From Kurthia gibsonii (lineage in GTDB: Bacteria > Bacillota > Bacilli > Bacillales_A > Planococcaceae), in contig NZ_BJOB01000029.1 in NCBI RefSeq assembly GCF_006539985.1, positions 1 through 32,585 on the forward strand: 32,585 nt of DNA, written 5' to 3'. A program made the translations under genes and the position numbers. Under the pieces are notes generated by a model that did no database searches, was not told the origin of the DNA, and worked only from the letters and a program-made list of their open reading frames with translations. This document shows positions 32,533 through 32,585 of this stretch, in pieces; position 1 is the first letter of the stretch; each line of letters opens with the position of its first letter.

Positions 32533-32585
32533 GAAAGGGAAACCTGCTCGTTGAAAGGGACAAAAGTTGACGCGAAAGGGAATCC
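32533..32585. repeat. Short tandem array of GAAAGGGA-headed units
   Basis: GAAAGGGA occurs at 32533, 32553 and 32574, giving units of 20 and 21 bases and the start of a third. Units one and three agree at 11 of their first 12 bases, while unit two differs after the octamer, so the true period looks like 41 bases (20+21). The array is cut by the window edge. A 41-base period is not divisible by three, so it is unlikely to be coding. Confidence 0.65.

Overview
The window is low-GC DNA from a Gram-positive bacterium of the order Bacillales. The gene set is typical of that group: a type II pantothenate kinase (CoaW), a YclM/ThrD-type aspartokinase, a YfmR-type ABC-F protein, a CvfC-like protein, YpdQ/YpeQ-like neighbours and TTG/GTG starts behind strong Shine-Dalgarno (SD) sequences. 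The overall impression fits the family Caryophanaceae/Planococcaceae (Kurthia- or Lysinibacillus-like). That placement is an inference from protein flavour and was not tested. There are no rRNA or tRNA genes, insertion sequences, CRISPR arrays or prophage. This is chromosomal core with a few decayed genes.

Layout. 1-4460: squalene/phytoene synthase-like enzyme (-), coaW (+), a MarR-MFS efflux operon (+) with two operator palindromes around a good promoter, and a divergent RNase H-like gene and small zinc-finger gene. 4461-7620: aspartokinase III, then a CNNM/CorC-type metal transporter whose strong SD is separated from its TTG start by a perfect hairpin. 7621-10330: cold-shock protein (-), formate-tetrahydrofolate ligase (+), a gap with a possible small structured RNA, and a short GntR-type regulator (-). 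10450-13210: secreted beta-helix protein and a PLP aminotransferase, convergent and sharing one terminator. 13390-17100: an operon of HD hydrolase, YfmR-type ABC-F ATPase and CvfC-like HEAT-repeat protein.

17160-22860 is the accessory part: a small cysteine-pair protein, a small membrane protein, a GNAT acetyltransferase, a membrane-anchored unknown, a DUF4272 protein, and three genes that appear broken by frameshifts or stops (18177-18829, 18936-19174, 21063-21600). 23030-28770 is a complete five-gene oligopeptide/dipeptide ABC transporter operon. Its leader carries a 15/15 match to the CodY box consensus, so repression in rich conditions by CodY is a firm prediction. 28770-32520: a membrane-anchored unknown, then a LysR regulator divergent from hutG (formimidoylglutamase) and gltS (sodium/glutamate symporter), a likely glutamate/histidine utilisation unit.

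Both ends of the window carry the same 12-base sequence, GAAAGGGAATCC. At the right end it belongs to a short tandem array of GAAAGGGA-headed units with a compound period of 41 bases. The window therefore appears to lie between two copies of a dispersed intergenic repeat. The most interesting observations are this repeat, the SD-hairpin-start arrangement at 6128-6186, the candidate small RNA at 9882-10004, the perfect CodY box, the MarR double operator and the cluster of decaying genes.
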